This document shows, piece after piece, positions 21,584-32,404 of a DNA stretch of 64,000 nt. This DNA is from Toxorhynchites rutilus septentrionalis. Lineage: Eukaryota > Arthropoda > Insecta > Diptera > Culicidae. The first letter of the stretch is position 1; each line of letters begins with the position of its first letter. The position numbers and the translations under genes were made by a program. The notes under the pieces were generated by a model. It made no database searches. It saw only the letters and a program-made list of their open reading frames with translations, and was not told the DNA's origin. The stretch lies in NCBI RefSeq assembly GCF_029784135.1, contig NC_073744.1:74496935-74560934 (forward strand), read 5' to 3'.

Positions 21584-22385
21584 ATTCGCAATGTCAATTT
21601 CCTCATGCTCCTTGGATTTGAAGTCTGTGTTGCGGAAACACATTTCAGTCGGAACAAAAATACCCCCGACTTCAAAGTATTTGCAATACCGATTTCTATA
21701 ACGCTGCTTGGTTTAGATGGCTGTGTTAGGGAAACCGTAAATCGGACCAATCAATAAGAGGTAGATAGGGCGTTTAGATAACGCTTAACATTTTACAGTT
21801 ATTCAATTGTTTATCTAATGAAAAATAACATTTTATTAATTGCGATAGGAGCGTAGAAATATTCCCTATCAATTGATGCAAGCATCTTTCCGATCCAGTA
21901 TGAAATGTTCGAGTTATAAGCATTCGGAATATTTCATTTTTTTCCTGCATGTTCTGTGTTTAGGTTTTCATTTTACCTCCCATATACTCCGGTTAGACGT
22001 AGTCCCACGTCAATATGAAAAAATATAGCGCCTTTGTTCCCGAGACTATGAAAACAATAAAAAACGAATACAATCAATAATAACGAGAGTAGAATTCAAA
22101 TCTGCAGGAATAGTATTTTTTTCGAAAAAGACCAGGTGACTGGCTTCAATTTGATATTTTCGATCATCTGATCTAGTAGTTCAAAACTTACGAATTTTTG
22201 AAAAAAAATCATTTATGGAAAAAAGAGGAAAAAACTGATTTTTCGGACAACACTAAAATGGAAATGGTCACCCTAATGAAAAAATAAAATAAAAAATACG
22301 GGTCAAATGTTTTGCATTAAGAACAAAATAATCACTTTTCACGAAAATCTGAGAAACACTATATCGGTTTGGCATGAAATGGCCG

Positions 22386-23099
22386 TATAAACATTTGGAA
22401 AAAAAAGTGTTTTGGTACATGTGAGTTGTGGGGGAGTAATATGACACAAGCAAAATGGACACTACGAAATGGAATTAATATACGAAACAAGAACATCAAG
22501 AACTCTATTCTAGACGCTTTCATGTCAGAGTAGAGCCACTTATGAGTCCCAAATAACGTCCGGCATCTGCAGCAATGTTCAAATTCGGTTTTCACTAGTT
22601 TCAACTTACCCCAGAGTTGAAAAAAACATGGGGTGAGTTAAAACACTCAGAGCTATACGAAAAACAAATTGTCAATTTTGTTTTCAAAATCACTACACTT
22701 GATTATCACCATTTGTTTACCTGACGTGCAATTCTGGCGATATTTTCGAAAAAATCAATGCATTCAGACCGATTGAGTCAGCACGCAAAAATTTTTGTTT
22801 TGAATTCACGAACAAGGAAAAGTAAACAAAAGCGCGGATTGTATTAAGGTAATGTAATATTTTGGTAATGGCTGTCATAAGGTGGATTGAAAGATAATGA
22901 TTATTATAAATATTTTTAACACCTCAATCCATCATTTTTAGTAAAAGTTATGGCTTCCGTTTTAACTTAACCCGTCATTTCATCCAATAAGGTACACCTT
23001 ATTGTACTTTATTGGAATCTGTTAAAAAACAAAAAAAGAAGATTAGATAATGCGTTGGAAGGAGATAAAAGAATAGTATATTAACACTCTAGAATACCG
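22386..23099. other. AT-rich flank, no gene
   Basis: Right half of the tentative GGTAAGTTGAAAC element (to about 22996), then about 100 bp without recognisable features before the LINE relic. Confidence 0.4.
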
Positions 23100-24175
23100 T
23101 TTATATGGATAACACGTTTATCCGAATAGCGACATACTCGGAACAAGGATCTCTGAGTTTAGAAGAGGCACTGGAATTTTCATTAAAGATGCCGAAGCCA
23201 GTGGACCCGTTTATATGTGAACCATCAGTAAAGAACATTCTATCAGATCTAACTTTCCCATATTCTGCCAAAAATATCGGCGGGATAAAATCGGAGCGTA
23301 GATGATCTGGGATTTCATGGACTTTTTGCCGCATGGACAAATCAGAAATGACAAAGGAATTGGAATACACACACTCTTTACAGATACACGGGCCGAAGGT
23401 TGTGCAGTCCACTGATGATTCAACAAGAGCCAAAGGTTGTACCGCTCATGACAACTCTACACGAGCTGATGATTGCGCCGGCTAGTGACCATTCTATCCT
23501 GGATTACTCGAGTCGAGAAGACGCACCACGCTAGATATGGGGTACATACTAGGGGGCGTTGCTGATTAATGGTCAGCTGCATCCCAATAGGAAGTATCCC
23601 GTGTCGGGCACACGTACAGAGCATTGGAGACAGCAACATCCCAATTACGAGAACACTTGTAATACTAACCTCGAGCCGACCGCGAGTAATCGGTTACATA
23701 TTACTAACATAGATAATAAGAAAAACTGTCAAAATATTGAACTCCGGCCCCGTCAGGCTAACGCCATATGAGCCTTGATAAAAATATATATTTTGGAAAA
23801 AAAAAAAGGAATTGCAAGAGTATGGGAAGCAAACTTGGTTGGAGATGCCTGGTGAAAGGTGCACTCCATGGTATAAAGACATGAAACTTGACTGAGGAGT
23901 CAGTTGGAGTAGATTTTCGAAGTTATCAATCAGCAATGGATTCATGATCTTGCAACGGATGAGAAATCTGTGAGATAATTCTGTGAATCGAAGAGTAAGC
24001 GGGGACTTCGAGACTCATCGTATGTGTCGAATGCGAACACCCCATGGCTATACGCAAGCAACGATATTGTATCCTCTCCAGCTTGAGAATATGAATCCTG
24101 GCAGCTGATCGGAAGCAAAAACTGCCATATTCTAACACTGATAATATCGTTGTTTTGTACAGCTTAATAAGGTGA
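23100..24175 (-). pseudogene. I/LOA-type LINE relic: RT C-terminus and RNase H
   Basis: Reading right to left on the minus strand, 24175-23815 encodes the end of a reverse transcriptase: SVLEYGSFCFRSAA, LKLERIQYRCLRIAMGC and, after a frameshift near 24000, SHRFLIRC and MNPLLIDNFENLLQ. After an insertion (about 23440-23815), 23439-23100 encodes the start of an RNase H domain with FFTDGSHINGSTGFGIFN and RDPCSEYVA. An RNase H after the reverse transcriptase is found in I- and LOA-clade LINEs and not in Jockey, so this is a different lineage from the other two LINEs here. Both termini of the element are missing; it is dead. Confidence 0.8.
23440..23815 (+). mobile_element. ~380-bp SINE-like retro-insert, copy 1
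   Basis: Starts near CCGCTCATGACAACTCTAC, contains GGGGGCGTTGCTGATTAATG and TAATCGGTTACATATTACTA, and ends GAGCCTTGATAAAAATATAT followed by an A-run. It interrupts the LINE relic between its reverse transcriptase and RNase H. The flanks hold an imperfect ACAAGAG/GCAAGAG duplication. A second copy at 26627-27006 starts at nearly the same point. I see no tRNA-like head. Confidence 0.7.
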
Positions 24176-24507
24176 GTATTAACATATCAAGGATCGCTCA
24201 CGAGTTTTCTCGTGTTTTACGTTCTGTCTATTACGGATGGATCACGAAATAACCCGTGTTTTCTACACTTGATGGTTAAATCCTTGGTCTGCCAAGAATC
24301 TAACAAGGCCTACCGATGGCTCACCTTCGTCTCATCCACACCGAACGATCTCATTCGTCGAATCCGAACGAATGAAGCGTACAAGTTTGCCCCAAAATGT
24401 GCGATCCCAGGCGTTTGTCTTACAGATTTCTTTGCGGTCCTTAATGTGTTGTGTGACAATGTATTTTAATGTGATGTTTTTATATAAAGAAGATTTACAC
24501 CAATACC
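24176..24507. other. Short unassigned stretch
   Basis: A plus-strand frame of 85 codons (24212-24469) matches nothing I recognise and is probably chance or remains of a retroelement. Confidence 0.4.
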
Positions 24508-24866
24508 CCCCCTCCCTCCTCTAAGAGGGGGCTGCCATACAAATGAAACACAAATTTCTGCATAACTCGAGAATTAATCAAGCAAATAAAACCAAATTTG
24601 GCATGTAACGTAACGGAGAAACATGTTATTAGCAAGTGGTTGACGAATCTTGAACGAGAATTGTGTCTGAAAAAATTGGATATTATAATATCGAGTTTTG
24701 GCAGAAGTACTAGAAATTTTATTTTTAGGTAATTTTAAATATCAATATCAGATAAATCAATGAATAATTCTGCGATTGGACCCATGAACAGTGCTTAGCA
24801 AGAAAAGGTGGATGTGATAACGAAAAATAAATTTTGGACGGGACGAAGTTTGCCGGGTTAGCTAGT
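24508..24866 (-). repeat. ACTAGC...TATAGAT dispersed repeat, copy 2 (partial)
   Basis: Minus orientation. It contains GAGAGGGG-type runs, CATACAAATGAAACACAAAT, AACGGAGAAACATGTTATT, GGACGAAGTTTGCCGGG and the terminal GCTAGT. The (CAGA)n half is missing. Confidence 0.8.
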
Positions 24867-25009
24867 ACAAAATAAAATCAAATACGGAATACAAACTTTC
24901 ATTCGAATCAAAATTACATGTTTTTAAAATTTGCCTAGCAACCGCAGCGGACCGAATTTTCACCTACTGATCTAACCGAGTAAAAATCAGCATGCGACAG
25001 ATAGCCTAA

Positions 25010-25060
25010 CGTAATCCTACGTCAACTATGCGGTCGTGTCTCGAACACAACCTCCTGTGC
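25010..25060 (+). mobile_element. Hairpin-family 3' end fragment F5
   Basis: CGTAATCCTACGTCAACTAT is followed by a hairpin-forming GGTCGTGTC-TCG-AACACAACC and CTCC. Only the 3' end remains; the body to the left is absent. Confidence 0.6.
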
Positions 25061-26626
25061 CTTTTTTTAATAATGTTCTATTAGAATTCAGACATCGAAC
25101 TTACAATGAAGGAACTAGGCACAAAAATTATGTGACGCGGTTAAATTCAGGAAAAGTCCATGCAGATGTTGTTTGCAAATCTATTGTTTTTTGACGTAGA
25201 ACTACGTCTTTCAGGAAGGGTACCAAATCAGAAAACAGGTCACGTTTTTTATAAAATAAAGTTAACGTTAATAACTATTTTCACTGTGAACGAATTTCCA
25301 TGATTTGCATACCAATCGAATCGGAAATTCTCTAAGATTTATTTGATATACCTTACATTACAATTTGTCAATCTCTTAACGATTTAAATTCATGAAAACT
25401 GGAAGAATTTTCTTTTTCTCATACATTTGTTCTGCCGATTTGTGTGCTAACCCTACCCGTATTTCGAACGCCCTAACAGCCAAGTTTTGATTGGCCCGAC
25501 GTACGGTTTCCCCAACACAGACGTCTAAATCGATGTACCTGTGGAAATCCGCTCTGCAAATATACATACAAGTCTGGGGTATTTTTTGGTGTTGAGTAAT
25601 TTTGTACTCGCTTGTCGTTGTGCAGACCGGAAATATGTATCCCTAAAACGTAGTTTTAAACTGAGAAGCCTGGGAAAATAGTCATTTCAGATACTAGAGG
25701 TGAATGAACTTTCGCGCTTCGAGAACTACGTAAACATGAGATGTGCAATAATTTCAGAGGAAAATGTAAAATACAATGAGCATTTGACAATTCTTCCGTT
25801 CACATATTTTGGTAGTCCTAGGCATCCTATCAAACATGAAAGGACGTTCATCAAATTTACTTGTAACGAAGAACATAATCTATCTATTATATAAGGAGAA
25901 AGAGCCAAAGTCAAAGTGTGCTACAACAAAAAAGATGCATACAAGAAATTTTTGTGATAGTGCGGATATGTAGGAGTATCCAGGAGTATATTTTGAAAAT
26001 AGACATAAGGGTGCCAATGAAAACGGCCATCTCTAAATTCAAAAAAGTCACCTCATAAAAAATGTTCACCTTCTCGAAAAAACACCCTATGCCAAATATT
26101 ACACCCTCTCACCCTCTTTGTTGCATGTTGTGGGACTCGATTCCACCTCAAGCGGAATATAAGAGCAAAAAACATCCATATTATTCTCTATCAGTTTACC
26201 AGGACAGGCCCATCAGTTCGAAATTGTTCGAATTTCAAATAAAAATTTTTACTACTGAAATAGTAACAAAAATGGGTGGGTTATATCTATGATATAACCG
26301 CAAGGTTAACGTGGGACTACCGTACTCTTAGTAAGCATTTGTATTGCATCCATTAAATTATCGATTGAATGAAACAATTTTCGAATTCAGTTGAATTCAA
26401 CATTTTTGCTTTGTAAGTAGAAGGTTTAAACAGTTACCATGAATGATCCATTCATGTATTGTAATAGATTATGTTCTCCATTACAAGTAATTTTGATGAC
26501 CGTCCTTTTACGTTTGATATGATGCCCAGAACTACCAAAATATGTGAACGGAAGAATTTTCAAAAAATCATAGTATCTTACATTTCTCGAACCGCGGAAG
26601 TTCATTCACCTCTAGTATCTAAAAGT

Positions 26627-27006
26627 CCGAATTGTCTGTCTGTTCCGCTCATGACAACTCTACACGAGCTGATGTTTGCTCCGGCTAGTGACCATTCTAT
26701 CCTGGATTCCTCGAGTCGAGAAGACGCACCACGCTTGATATGGGGTACAGACTAGGGGGCGTTGCTGATTAATGGTCAGCTGCATCCCAAAAAGAAGTAT
26801 CCCGTGTCGGGCACAGGTACAGAGCATTGGAGACAGCAACATCACAATTACGAAAACACTTGTAATACTAACCTCGAGCCAACCGCGAGTAATCGGTTAC
26901 ATATTACTAACATAGTTATAAGGCAAACATTGTCGAAATATTGAACTCCCGGCCCCGGTTGACGCCATATGAGCCTTAATAAAAATATATATTTTGGATA
27001 AAAAAA
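26627..27006 (+). mobile_element. ~380-bp SINE-like retro-insert, copy 2
   Basis: Flanked by a perfect 10-bp duplication, ATCTAAAAGT (26617-26626 and 27007-27016). It ends GAGCCTTAATAAAAATATAT plus an A-rich tail. It begins CCGAATTGTCTGTCTGTTCC, whose last bases precede the shared CGCTCATGAC. Fixed 5' ends in two copies favour a short autonomous transcription unit over random LINE truncation. Confidence 0.8.
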
Positions 27007-27039
27007 ATCTAAAAGTACGATTTTCCCAGCTTCTCAGTT

Positions 27040-27430
27040 TAGAAGTACGTTTTAGAGAGACATATTCCGGTCTGCCCAAAGACAAGGAAGTACAAAAGTA
27101 CTCGCAGCTTGCATATATTTGCAATGTGGTTTCCCCCAGGCATCTTTGTTTTGGAACACATTTTGGTGTTAACGAAAATACCCCCGACTTATATGTATTG
27201 GCAAAGCGGTTTCCCCCGGGCACATTGATTTTGAAGTCCGTGTTAGGGAAACACATTTTGGTGTGAACAAAAATAGCCCCTAGTTGCATGTATTTGCGAA
27301 GCGGATTCCCCCAAGTACATTGATTTTGAAGTCCCTGTTATGGGAACACAGCTCGGTGGGAACAAAAGTACCCCCTACTTGCATGTATATTTGCAAAGCG
27401 GATTCCCACAGGTACATTGATTTTGAAGTC
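27040..27430 (-). repeat. 96-97-bp minisatellite within F2
   Basis: CATTGATTTTGAAGTC recurs at about 27222, 27318 and 27415, giving periods of 96 and 97 bp. Each unit also has TGTTAGGGAAACACATTTTG-like and TTGCAAAGCGGATTCCC blocks. It is the same monomer as in F1 but a diverged subfamily. Confidence 0.88.
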
Positions 27431-27712
27431 ATATATAGCAATTTTATTAAATGCGATAGATACGTAGAAATATCCCCTATCCATTGATGCAAACATCTTT
27501 CCGATCGAGTGAGAAATGTTCGAGTTATAACCCCCCATATATTCCGGTTGGATGTAGTCCCACGTCAATAAAAAAAAACTAAAAAGTTACTTCAAAAATT
27601 TCGATGTATTCTAAAATAATGTTCGAAGTGGTAACCAAGTGGATTGCATAATATAATTACGTAGTTCTACATTGAAAATGCGGTCGTATCCTAGACACAA
27701 CCCCTTACTTTG

Positions 27713-28989
27713 TATATATATAAAACAACTGGAAACGAAAAATTCACCTAGAAACTATACCGGTTTCCACCGGAAAACTCAGATTTCTCCAGCCGCAGTG
27801 ACGACAGTCTCGTCGGAATGGATTTAGTTACCAATGCGTCATCCTAAGGTTGCAGTTTATTATTCTGCATGTTTCTAATTCTTCCAGAGTCTCCAGGACG
27901 AGTGAGAGGAAGTGAGATGTAAAATATCCGGCCAAAGTGAGCGAGTATTATCATTAATTTCACCACCACTTTCGTCGTCGTCGTCGTCGTCAGTCGACGG
28001 AGCAATATGTCCTTTTCGGTTTTCTTCTCCGCCTGTCGGAGCCGGAGCTTTTCATCAACAGAACCTTCCGGAATGTGCTAAAAATGTAAAGTGACAGTCG
28101 TCGGAGGAAAGAATCGACCAAAACGGAACGGCGGCGTCTCCGGTGCTTATTTCAGTCACAGTCATAGTCACTCACACATACACGCAGGAGGTCGTTTTTA
28201 AATGTAAGGCGGAAAAATTTTGCTGTCTACATACCCCGGTGAACTGAAAAGAAAACCCGCTGAGAATAGGGTTGCGGAGCGAAGGGGAGGCTGGAAGTGT
28301 TGCGCTAGTCTCCGGTGGGCGTTTTTTGGTTTTTTTCCCGGGGGAAGGGGGCGAGTGGTTTTACTTTTCAACTTCCAACTTGGCTCGGCCAGACGTCAGT
28401 AACAAGATGAAAAGCGATTAGAAGGAGCAATGTTGTTCTCTGACATATGCTTTGGCAGTAATTTAGCTTTTCTGCTCGGTTCAACTTTGCCAAAAGCGGC
28501 CAAGCAGAACGTTGCTGGGGAATGCACTCATCAGGCCAACGACTTTTGCCCCAAGTTATGCTCATTTGGATGTTTCTTCTTTTTTTCGTTTTTCGGTCGT
28601 GATGTAAGTGCGAAAAAAATACGAGAGAAGTTACAAATAAGACACGATTCGAGAAGAGTTGTCTGGTTCGTTTTCGTGAGAGGAATTTGCCGCAGCCGTT
28701 TCCCTTTCACTTTCTGTCACGGGAAAAAGGCGGCGTGGGAAGGAGGGTGGCGGTGTTCTTGTCTGGGACTGAAACATTGAGATGATAACTCATTCGCATA
28801 TTCAGCAACATGAGCTCTCTAGCGAATCAGAAGCAACGCTGTCGACAGGAGCCCAGACAATGCTCGAAGGGATGAGGTTATAATTATGATGCGATGAAAT
28901 TGTATAGAAAATCGTATGCCGGAATCACTGCAAAATAGAGTTTGGAATGTCAAGCGATAATTTATATGGAGCAATGATGATGTGATTAT
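27713..28989. other. Low-copy GC-richer stretch with (TCG)n, no gene recognised
   Basis: Less AT-biased than its surroundings, with (TCG)6-7 at 27972-27991 and a G-rich block near 28340. A 116-codon plus-strand frame (28430-28780) shows no family resemblance and is Phe/Arg-rich. It could be a promoter, 5' UTR or intron of a host gene, but nothing in the sequence proves it. Confidence 0.4.
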
Positions 28990-30410
28990 GACGTAGGATT
29001 ACGTATTTCGGGAACATATCGAGGTACAAATTGAAAATTGGAAATCGAGTACATCGTGAAAATTGTCCAATTTCTAACCGTCATTTCATGAAGGATTGAT
29101 GAAATTTTTGCGTCAATATATTTCGGCAATCCATTACAATTTTTTATATTGAAGAAAATAGTATATGTCATGAAACTAACTATCGAACAATTGAAAAATC
29201 TCAACCACTATCCTAACGTAAATACCCACTTCTGATTGGTAGAAACCTTCCTACAGAAATGTATTCCCTAACAGAGACATCAAAACCAAGCTGCCTGGGG
29301 GAAACCGGCATTGCAAATATATACAAGTCGGGGTCATTTTTGTATTACAAGTAAGGTTCCAACAAATATAATTTAAATTTGGAACTTTAATGTTGGTTGC
29401 TTCCTGAAATTTCATATCAGTGATCGATCGTGTATTGTGAAAAATTTAGCACAAGTGTAAGTGTAAAATTGTATATGGTAGCAGTTGTGTTAAAAATGAC
29501 TTGATATATGAAAAGATTTCATATATTCATAAATAAAAACCAAGATGTGTTTCCGCTCGAGTACGGGTCGTTTGGTTGCGTTCATTTTCACCCAAGGAAA
29601 GTTTATACGGCGAGTAAAATTGGAAAAGTGAAGAAATATCGGAAAAAGTGATTTTCCATATGCTCTACATATATTATTAGGTATTGTTAATCCAATTGAG
29701 GGGCTTAGAATGAAAAGGGTGTAAGTGATTTGATCGATTTCTCTTCATCGAATCTCTCTTTTGGTCATAACTTAGCTGCAAATACATTCCCAGCTGTATT
29801 TGAAAATGTGGAAGATAGGTCAGAACCTCATCTATCGGGTTGTATAGCAAACTTAAATTGGAACGTTTTTGCAGTTGAGTTATTAACTAAATGAAAAGTT
29901 GATGAAGAGAAATCGATCAAGTCACTTACACCCCTTGCATTCTGAGCCCATCAATTAAATTTCGCATTGGGTTGAATAAACACTCAGAAAGTAAAAATTA
30001 TAAAAGAAAAGTATCTTTCCCATTTCAAATATGTTTTTTCTATATTAAAGTAACATGTTTTTACTGATGAGAAAAATTGATAATTGTGTTCGGTATTGGT
30101 AATGATCGTATATTACATTGGTGAGTTTTTTTTTCTTTATTTCATCCATACATATCACAGGAGGCTTCTCGTCTAGGATCACAGAGGGCGGTTTTCATCA
30201 TATCTCGTTCCACGTCAGTATCTTTAATCTGATACGCACCATACAACGACTACGACTCAACGACTACAAAACGGCCCTTTTCAGGGGCAACAAATCATTA
30301 TCAAAGTGTTTAACGATGTAATTCTTCAAACATATCCAAAATCAACAGATAGCATAACGGAATCCTACGTCAACTATGCGGTCGAGTCTCGGACACAACC
30401 CTCCTATGGC
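28990..30410 (+). mobile_element. Hairpin/minisatellite element F4
   Basis: Plus orientation. The 5' motif is GACGTAGGATTACG at 28990; the 3' inverted motif is GGAATCCTACGTCAAC, followed by the hairpin GGTCGAGTC-TCG-GACACAACC and CCTCC, ending near 30410. One minisatellite unit lies at about 29248-29345 (CATTGCAAATATATACAAGT and neighbours) in the orientation expected relative to the ends. A small MITE is inserted at 29701-29949. Confidence 0.6.
29701..29949. mobile_element. 249-bp MITE with ~50-bp inverted termini
   Basis: The left end GGGCTTAGAATGAAAAGG continues through GTGTAAGTGATTTGATCGAT and CTCTTCATC. The right end is the inverted counterpart, closing GCATTCTGAGCCC. The terminal repeats are about 50 bp with a few mismatches. 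The target duplication is not clear. There is no coding capacity. Confidence 0.8.
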
Positions 30411-30689
30411 TTTTTTTATTGTAGATTGTCGATTTAATTAATCTAGGTGCGTTTAAAAGACAATTGACATTCTATTACATATTCATTATTTTACGTACAA
30501 CGAATACAAATTTGAAACCACATAATTGTTTCGGTGTATCAGTGTACCATCAGTCAATTCATACCGAGAAAAGACAGGATCAAAAACAGTTCCGTCAAAT
30601 CGCAACATTTCCACAATTCTGGTATATTAAATTTTACCTTCATTAATGGAAATAAACATTATGCTGGATATAATTTACTTGTTAGCGAT

Positions 30690-31425
30690 CATAATGCTGG
30701 TGGCATGCGCCGGCATCAATGCCTCGGTGAAAGACCGGGAGTGGAAGTGCACCCACTGCGAAACCGCCCCTAGCGAATCGGGTAAAAGCAGCAGATCCAC
30801 CCGAAGCAAATCGTCTATCGCTGACGATATTAAACGGTTGAAGCAACAGCAGGAGATCGAAGGAGAGGAAGCAGGTAGAGCTGGACCTGAAGAGAAGGTT
30901 CCTGCAGCAGGAGCAAGAAATGCTGGACAAGTTCAAAGCAAACAGACAAAAAGACGACAAAGTCCGGCGACCAATTGCAAACCCGCTATGAAGTGGCGAA
31001 TTGCGAGCATAGCTGGCGCTCTGCATGCGGCGAATAGACCAAGTCATTAGCCAACAGTCAGCGAACTAGGCACAACAACAGCCCCTGATGAGTGTACCCA
31101 TGTCTACAAGTGCCACTCCTAAAACATATCTCAACCAGGAACAGTCAAGTAGACGTCAAGCCCCTCTGCAAATCCAGCTTGCATGACAGGATGAGTCCTT
31201 CCACAACCAAACAATACAATCGTTTTCCATCTCAGTGTGAACCACACAGAAACTCGCTCCCAAGCTTTTCCAACTGGTCATAGCTTGGCTGGTGCTATGG
31301 GAAGCAATCCTCCTCTAAACCCTCAATCTTTTCCAAGAACTAGTGACCACGCTTCCGGTGGACCAGAAGATGATATGGACAGGGTACAGACTTGGTGGTA
31401 TTAAATATGTGCTTACATGCAGCAA
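30690..31425 (+). pseudogene. BEL/Pao relic 2: gag remains
   Basis: CAGINASVKDREWKCTHC resembles the cysteine-rich (PHD-like) N-terminus of the gag of many mosquito BEL elements. It is followed by a charged coiled-coil-like part (DDIKRLKQQQEIEGEE). After a frameshift the sequence continues as a Gln/Ser/Pro-rich stretch with stops to about 31425. The upstream start and LTR are missing, so the left end is truncated. No frame is long enough to be functional. Confidence 0.6.
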
Positions 31426-31429
31426 GTCG

Positions 31430-32404
31430 TCGAGGATGCCACGAGCGTGTATTCGTTTGAGTCAGACGGAAGAAGGACGCAAGGAATAGAGCAGGGAAAG
31501 GACAACGTGGAGCAGAAAGGTTACGTCCAACAACATGCGTCCGGGACTTTTGGATCATCCGAAGCAGCTGAGCAGAAGCCGCCCGACAAGATTCAATGCG
31601 TGAGTACCTTCGCCTTCCTCGATGAAGGATCTTCACTAACGCTGATCGAAGGAGAATTGGTGATGGAGTTAGGAATATCCGGCAGCCCGCAGTACCGAGA
31701 AATCTTCAATGAGTGTTTCCATCTCCATCTCCGGAGAAAGCAAGGAACGGAAGCACCAGATCGTTGGAGCGCGAACGGTTGAGAACTTGAATCTATCAAC
31801 GCAAAGCTTCAATTTGGAGGAAGCAGTGAAACGCTTCGAATACTTGAAGTACTTGTCGCTGCAAAGTTACCAGAATGCTACACCTAGGATTCTGAATTTG
31901 ACTGAACAATATGTCGATGGCTCTTCCGCTGGAGATCAGGGAAGTAGACGAATCCGGTCACGTCGCAGTCAAAACCAGGCTTGTCTGGTGCGTTTATGGG
32001 CAGCAGCAACAGCAACAGAGCGCCTACAGTTTCCACATACGTGAATGCACGCATAATGAAGATCTCCAGGAAACGTTGAAGCAGTTATTCACTGAAGAAG
32101 AAGACGGAGCCGTCAGCCCTTCTCTTTCGACGACGGAGCAGCGAGCCCAGCTGGATCAAATAACCAAGCGAGTCGGAGAACATTTCGAGATAGAGCTGTT
32201 GTGGGACAACGACTTCTTCGAGCTTCCAGACAGCTATCCCATGGCGTTGAGCAGAACGAATAGTTTGGAGCGTTGTATGGAGCGATATCTGACTCTCAAG
32301 GAAAAGATTCATCAGAAGATACGGGAGTACCTGTCCAAGGACTACGCGCATGTAGTGACAAGATCCGCATCATCTGGGACGCGGGCGCATTGGCGGAATG
32401 AACA
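31430..32404 (+). pseudogene. BEL/Pao relic 2: protease to start of RT
   Basis: Shows an aspartic-protease-like segment (CVSTFAFLDEGSSLTLIEG, with Glu where the usual D-S-G loop has Ser). Frameshifted pieces typical of the region before the BEL reverse transcriptase follow: RFEYLKYLSLQSYQNATPRI, EIREVDESGHVAVKTRLVW, LERCMERYLTLKEKIHQKI. The sequence ends near 32404, before the reverse transcriptase core, where a foldback element begins. The relic resumes with the integrase near 35905, so reverse transcriptase and RNase H have been lost and not just displaced. Confidence 0.75.

Larger units (their letters stand above)
19452..22013 (-). mobile_element. Hairpin/minisatellite element F1 (Helentron-like, non-autonomous)
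   Basis: Oriented on the minus strand. The 5' motif TTGACGTGGGACTACGTC lies at about 21995-22012. Minisatellite units of the 91-97-bp type follow, then the inverted motif GTAGTCCCACATCAA, a 9-bp-stem hairpin (GGTTATATC-TAT-GATATAACC on the plus strand, 19459-19479) and the end ACCCACCCAT. Both flanks are runs of T in the element's orientation. This layout matches non-autonomous Helentrons (HINE/DINE-like). A hAT-type element is inserted at 20167-21583. No protein is encoded. Confidence 0.65.
18873..22385. mobile_element. CAGCCATTCC foldback element, copy A1 (interrupted)
   Basis: The left end is TA|CAGCCATTCCATGCC and the right end is GGCATGAAATGGCCG|TA. The arms extend inward for several hundred bases, including GATATAGTGG and GAAAAGTGATT-type blocks. 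The uninterrupted relative is copy A2 at 50253-51605. A hairpin-family element is inserted at 19452-22013, accounting for most of the length. The CAG terminus and TA target fit the IS630-Tc1-mariner superfamily, although no transposase is present. Confidence 0.8.
18549..22996. mobile_element. Outer inverted-repeat element with GGTAAGTTGAAAC motifs (tentative)
   Basis: GGTACACTGGACTAAATTG near 18551 and AGGTACACC near 22990 are roughly inverted, and GGGGTAAGTTGAAAC near 18768 faces TTTCAACTTACCCC near 22600. This suggests a diverged inverted-repeat element of about 0.9 kb once its insertions are removed. The CAGCCATTCC foldback (18873-22385) sits between its halves with TA on each side. Divergence makes the exact ends uncertain. 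Confidence 0.4.
26272..27568 (-). mobile_element. Hairpin/minisatellite element F2
   Basis: Minus orientation, same ends as F1: TTGACGTGGGACTAC at 27552-27566 and the hairpin GGTTATATC-TAT-GATATAACC at 26279-26299, ending ACCCACCCAT. T-runs (in element orientation) lie on both sides. It carries three well-preserved minisatellite units at 27040-27430 and a SINE-like retro-insert at 26627-27006. It sits inside F6. Confidence 0.65.
25190..27712 (+). mobile_element. Hairpin/minisatellite element F6, containing F2
   Basis: Plus orientation. The 5' motif is TTGACGTAGAACTACGTC at 25192-25209; the 3' inverted motif is CGTAGTTCTACATTG near 27659, followed by the hairpin GGTCGTATC-CTA-GACACAACC ending about 27712. 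Both subterminal motifs carry the same variant (GTAGAACTACG), which supports their being two ends of one element. The segment just inside the 5' end (25205-25365) recurs in F9 at 57297-58028. A minisatellite unit lies at 25490-25570. F2 (26272-27568) is inserted near its 3' end. Confidence 0.6.

Noticed and set aside
18873..22385. CRISPR array or phage-like repeat region
   Set aside because: The repeats are diverged minisatellites and inverted arms in a eukaryotic transposon setting, with no regular spacer pattern.
28430..28780. 116-codon frame near a (TCG)n tract as a first exon
   Set aside because: No homology or convincing splice donor with a continuing exon; I cannot support it.
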